5,148 bases of DNA from Anaerolineae bacterium (GTDB lineage Bacteria; Chloroflexota; Anaerolineae; JACIWR01), in the NCBI GenBank assembly GCA_021162125.1, contig JAGGZG010000181.1, forward strand, positions 1 to 5,148, given 5' to 3'. Below the pieces are notes generated by a model. It searched no databases and was not told the origin of the DNA. It saw nothing but the letters and a program-made list of their open reading frames with translations. The position numbers were made by a program, and so were the translations under genes. This document shows positions 5,124-5,148 of this stretch, one piece after another; within the stretch, counting starts at the first letter, position 1; each line of letters opens with the position of its first letter.

Positions 5124-5148
5124 TAACAGAAGTAGCCTGAGCAGTTAC

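Larger units (their letters stand above)
4738..5141. repeat. 404-bp non-coding block with imperfect inverted ends, rich in hairpins
   Basis: Four sequence blocks at the left recur in the same order, inverted, at the right. CTCAGGC at 4738-4744 matches 5135-5141. The hairpin AGCGGTTGAAACCGC (4746-4760) matches 5110-5124 in 13 of 15. A GAGG-containing spacer recurs loosely. AGCTAAAGCTCAATG...CTAACTTT (4769-4794) matches 5019-5044 in 21 of 26. Between the ends lie the 103-bp tandem pair and a 14-bp-stem hairpin. No credible gene is present; the short plus-strand frames here have repeat-driven, unrecognisable products. The block resembles a small non-autonomous mobile element or a composite of dispersed palindromes; no transposase is in view and no flanking target duplication is evident. 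The window ends 7 nt after it, so its true right limit is uncertain. Confidence 0.65.

Overview
The window is high-GC bacterial DNA. All recognisable coding capacity lies on the minus strand, in one operon-like unit that fires from the right and runs off the left edge. The gene types point to extracytoplasmic glycosylation or surface-polysaccharide work. From memory only, the dispersed repeats (a GTCGGG palindrome and ACACGCA-type heptamers) and the gene style suggest a Chloroflexota/Anaerolineae-like organism. This is an inference; no marker gene is present.

Layout, right to left along transcription. Positions 4738-5141 hold a non-coding inverted-repeat block packed with hairpins, including a 103-bp tandem duplication. 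Positions 4605-4673 hold two back-to-back promoter-like sites, one a near-consensus sigma-70 promoter on the minus strand. A predicted leader of about 220 nt follows, carrying four consecutive hairpins (4440-4541). At 4375-3626 is a complete GT2 enzyme of the polyprenol-phosphate mannose synthase type. Overlapping its end by 17 nt, a GTG-started frame runs from 3642 to position 1 with no stop, at least 1214 codons. Its first roughly 895 residues are a YfhO-family membrane protein (GT-C type). The rest is the N-terminal part of a Wzx/RfbX-type oligosaccharide flippase in the same frame.

Working model (inference): the GT2 enzyme charges polyprenyl phosphate with a sugar in the cytoplasm, the flippase part moves a lipid-linked sugar across the membrane, and the YfhO part transfers sugar on the outside. 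Loading, flipping and transfer would then be encoded by two adjacent genes.

The most unusual content is repeat DNA. Two unrelated repeat families sit in frame inside the fused gene: two adjacent 27-bp palindrome copies in a loop between membrane helices, and eleven copies of a 7-bp unit in a soluble linker. The gene-free right end holds many short hairpins whose arms differ while their loop core stays similar, including one pair with a compensatory base-pair change.
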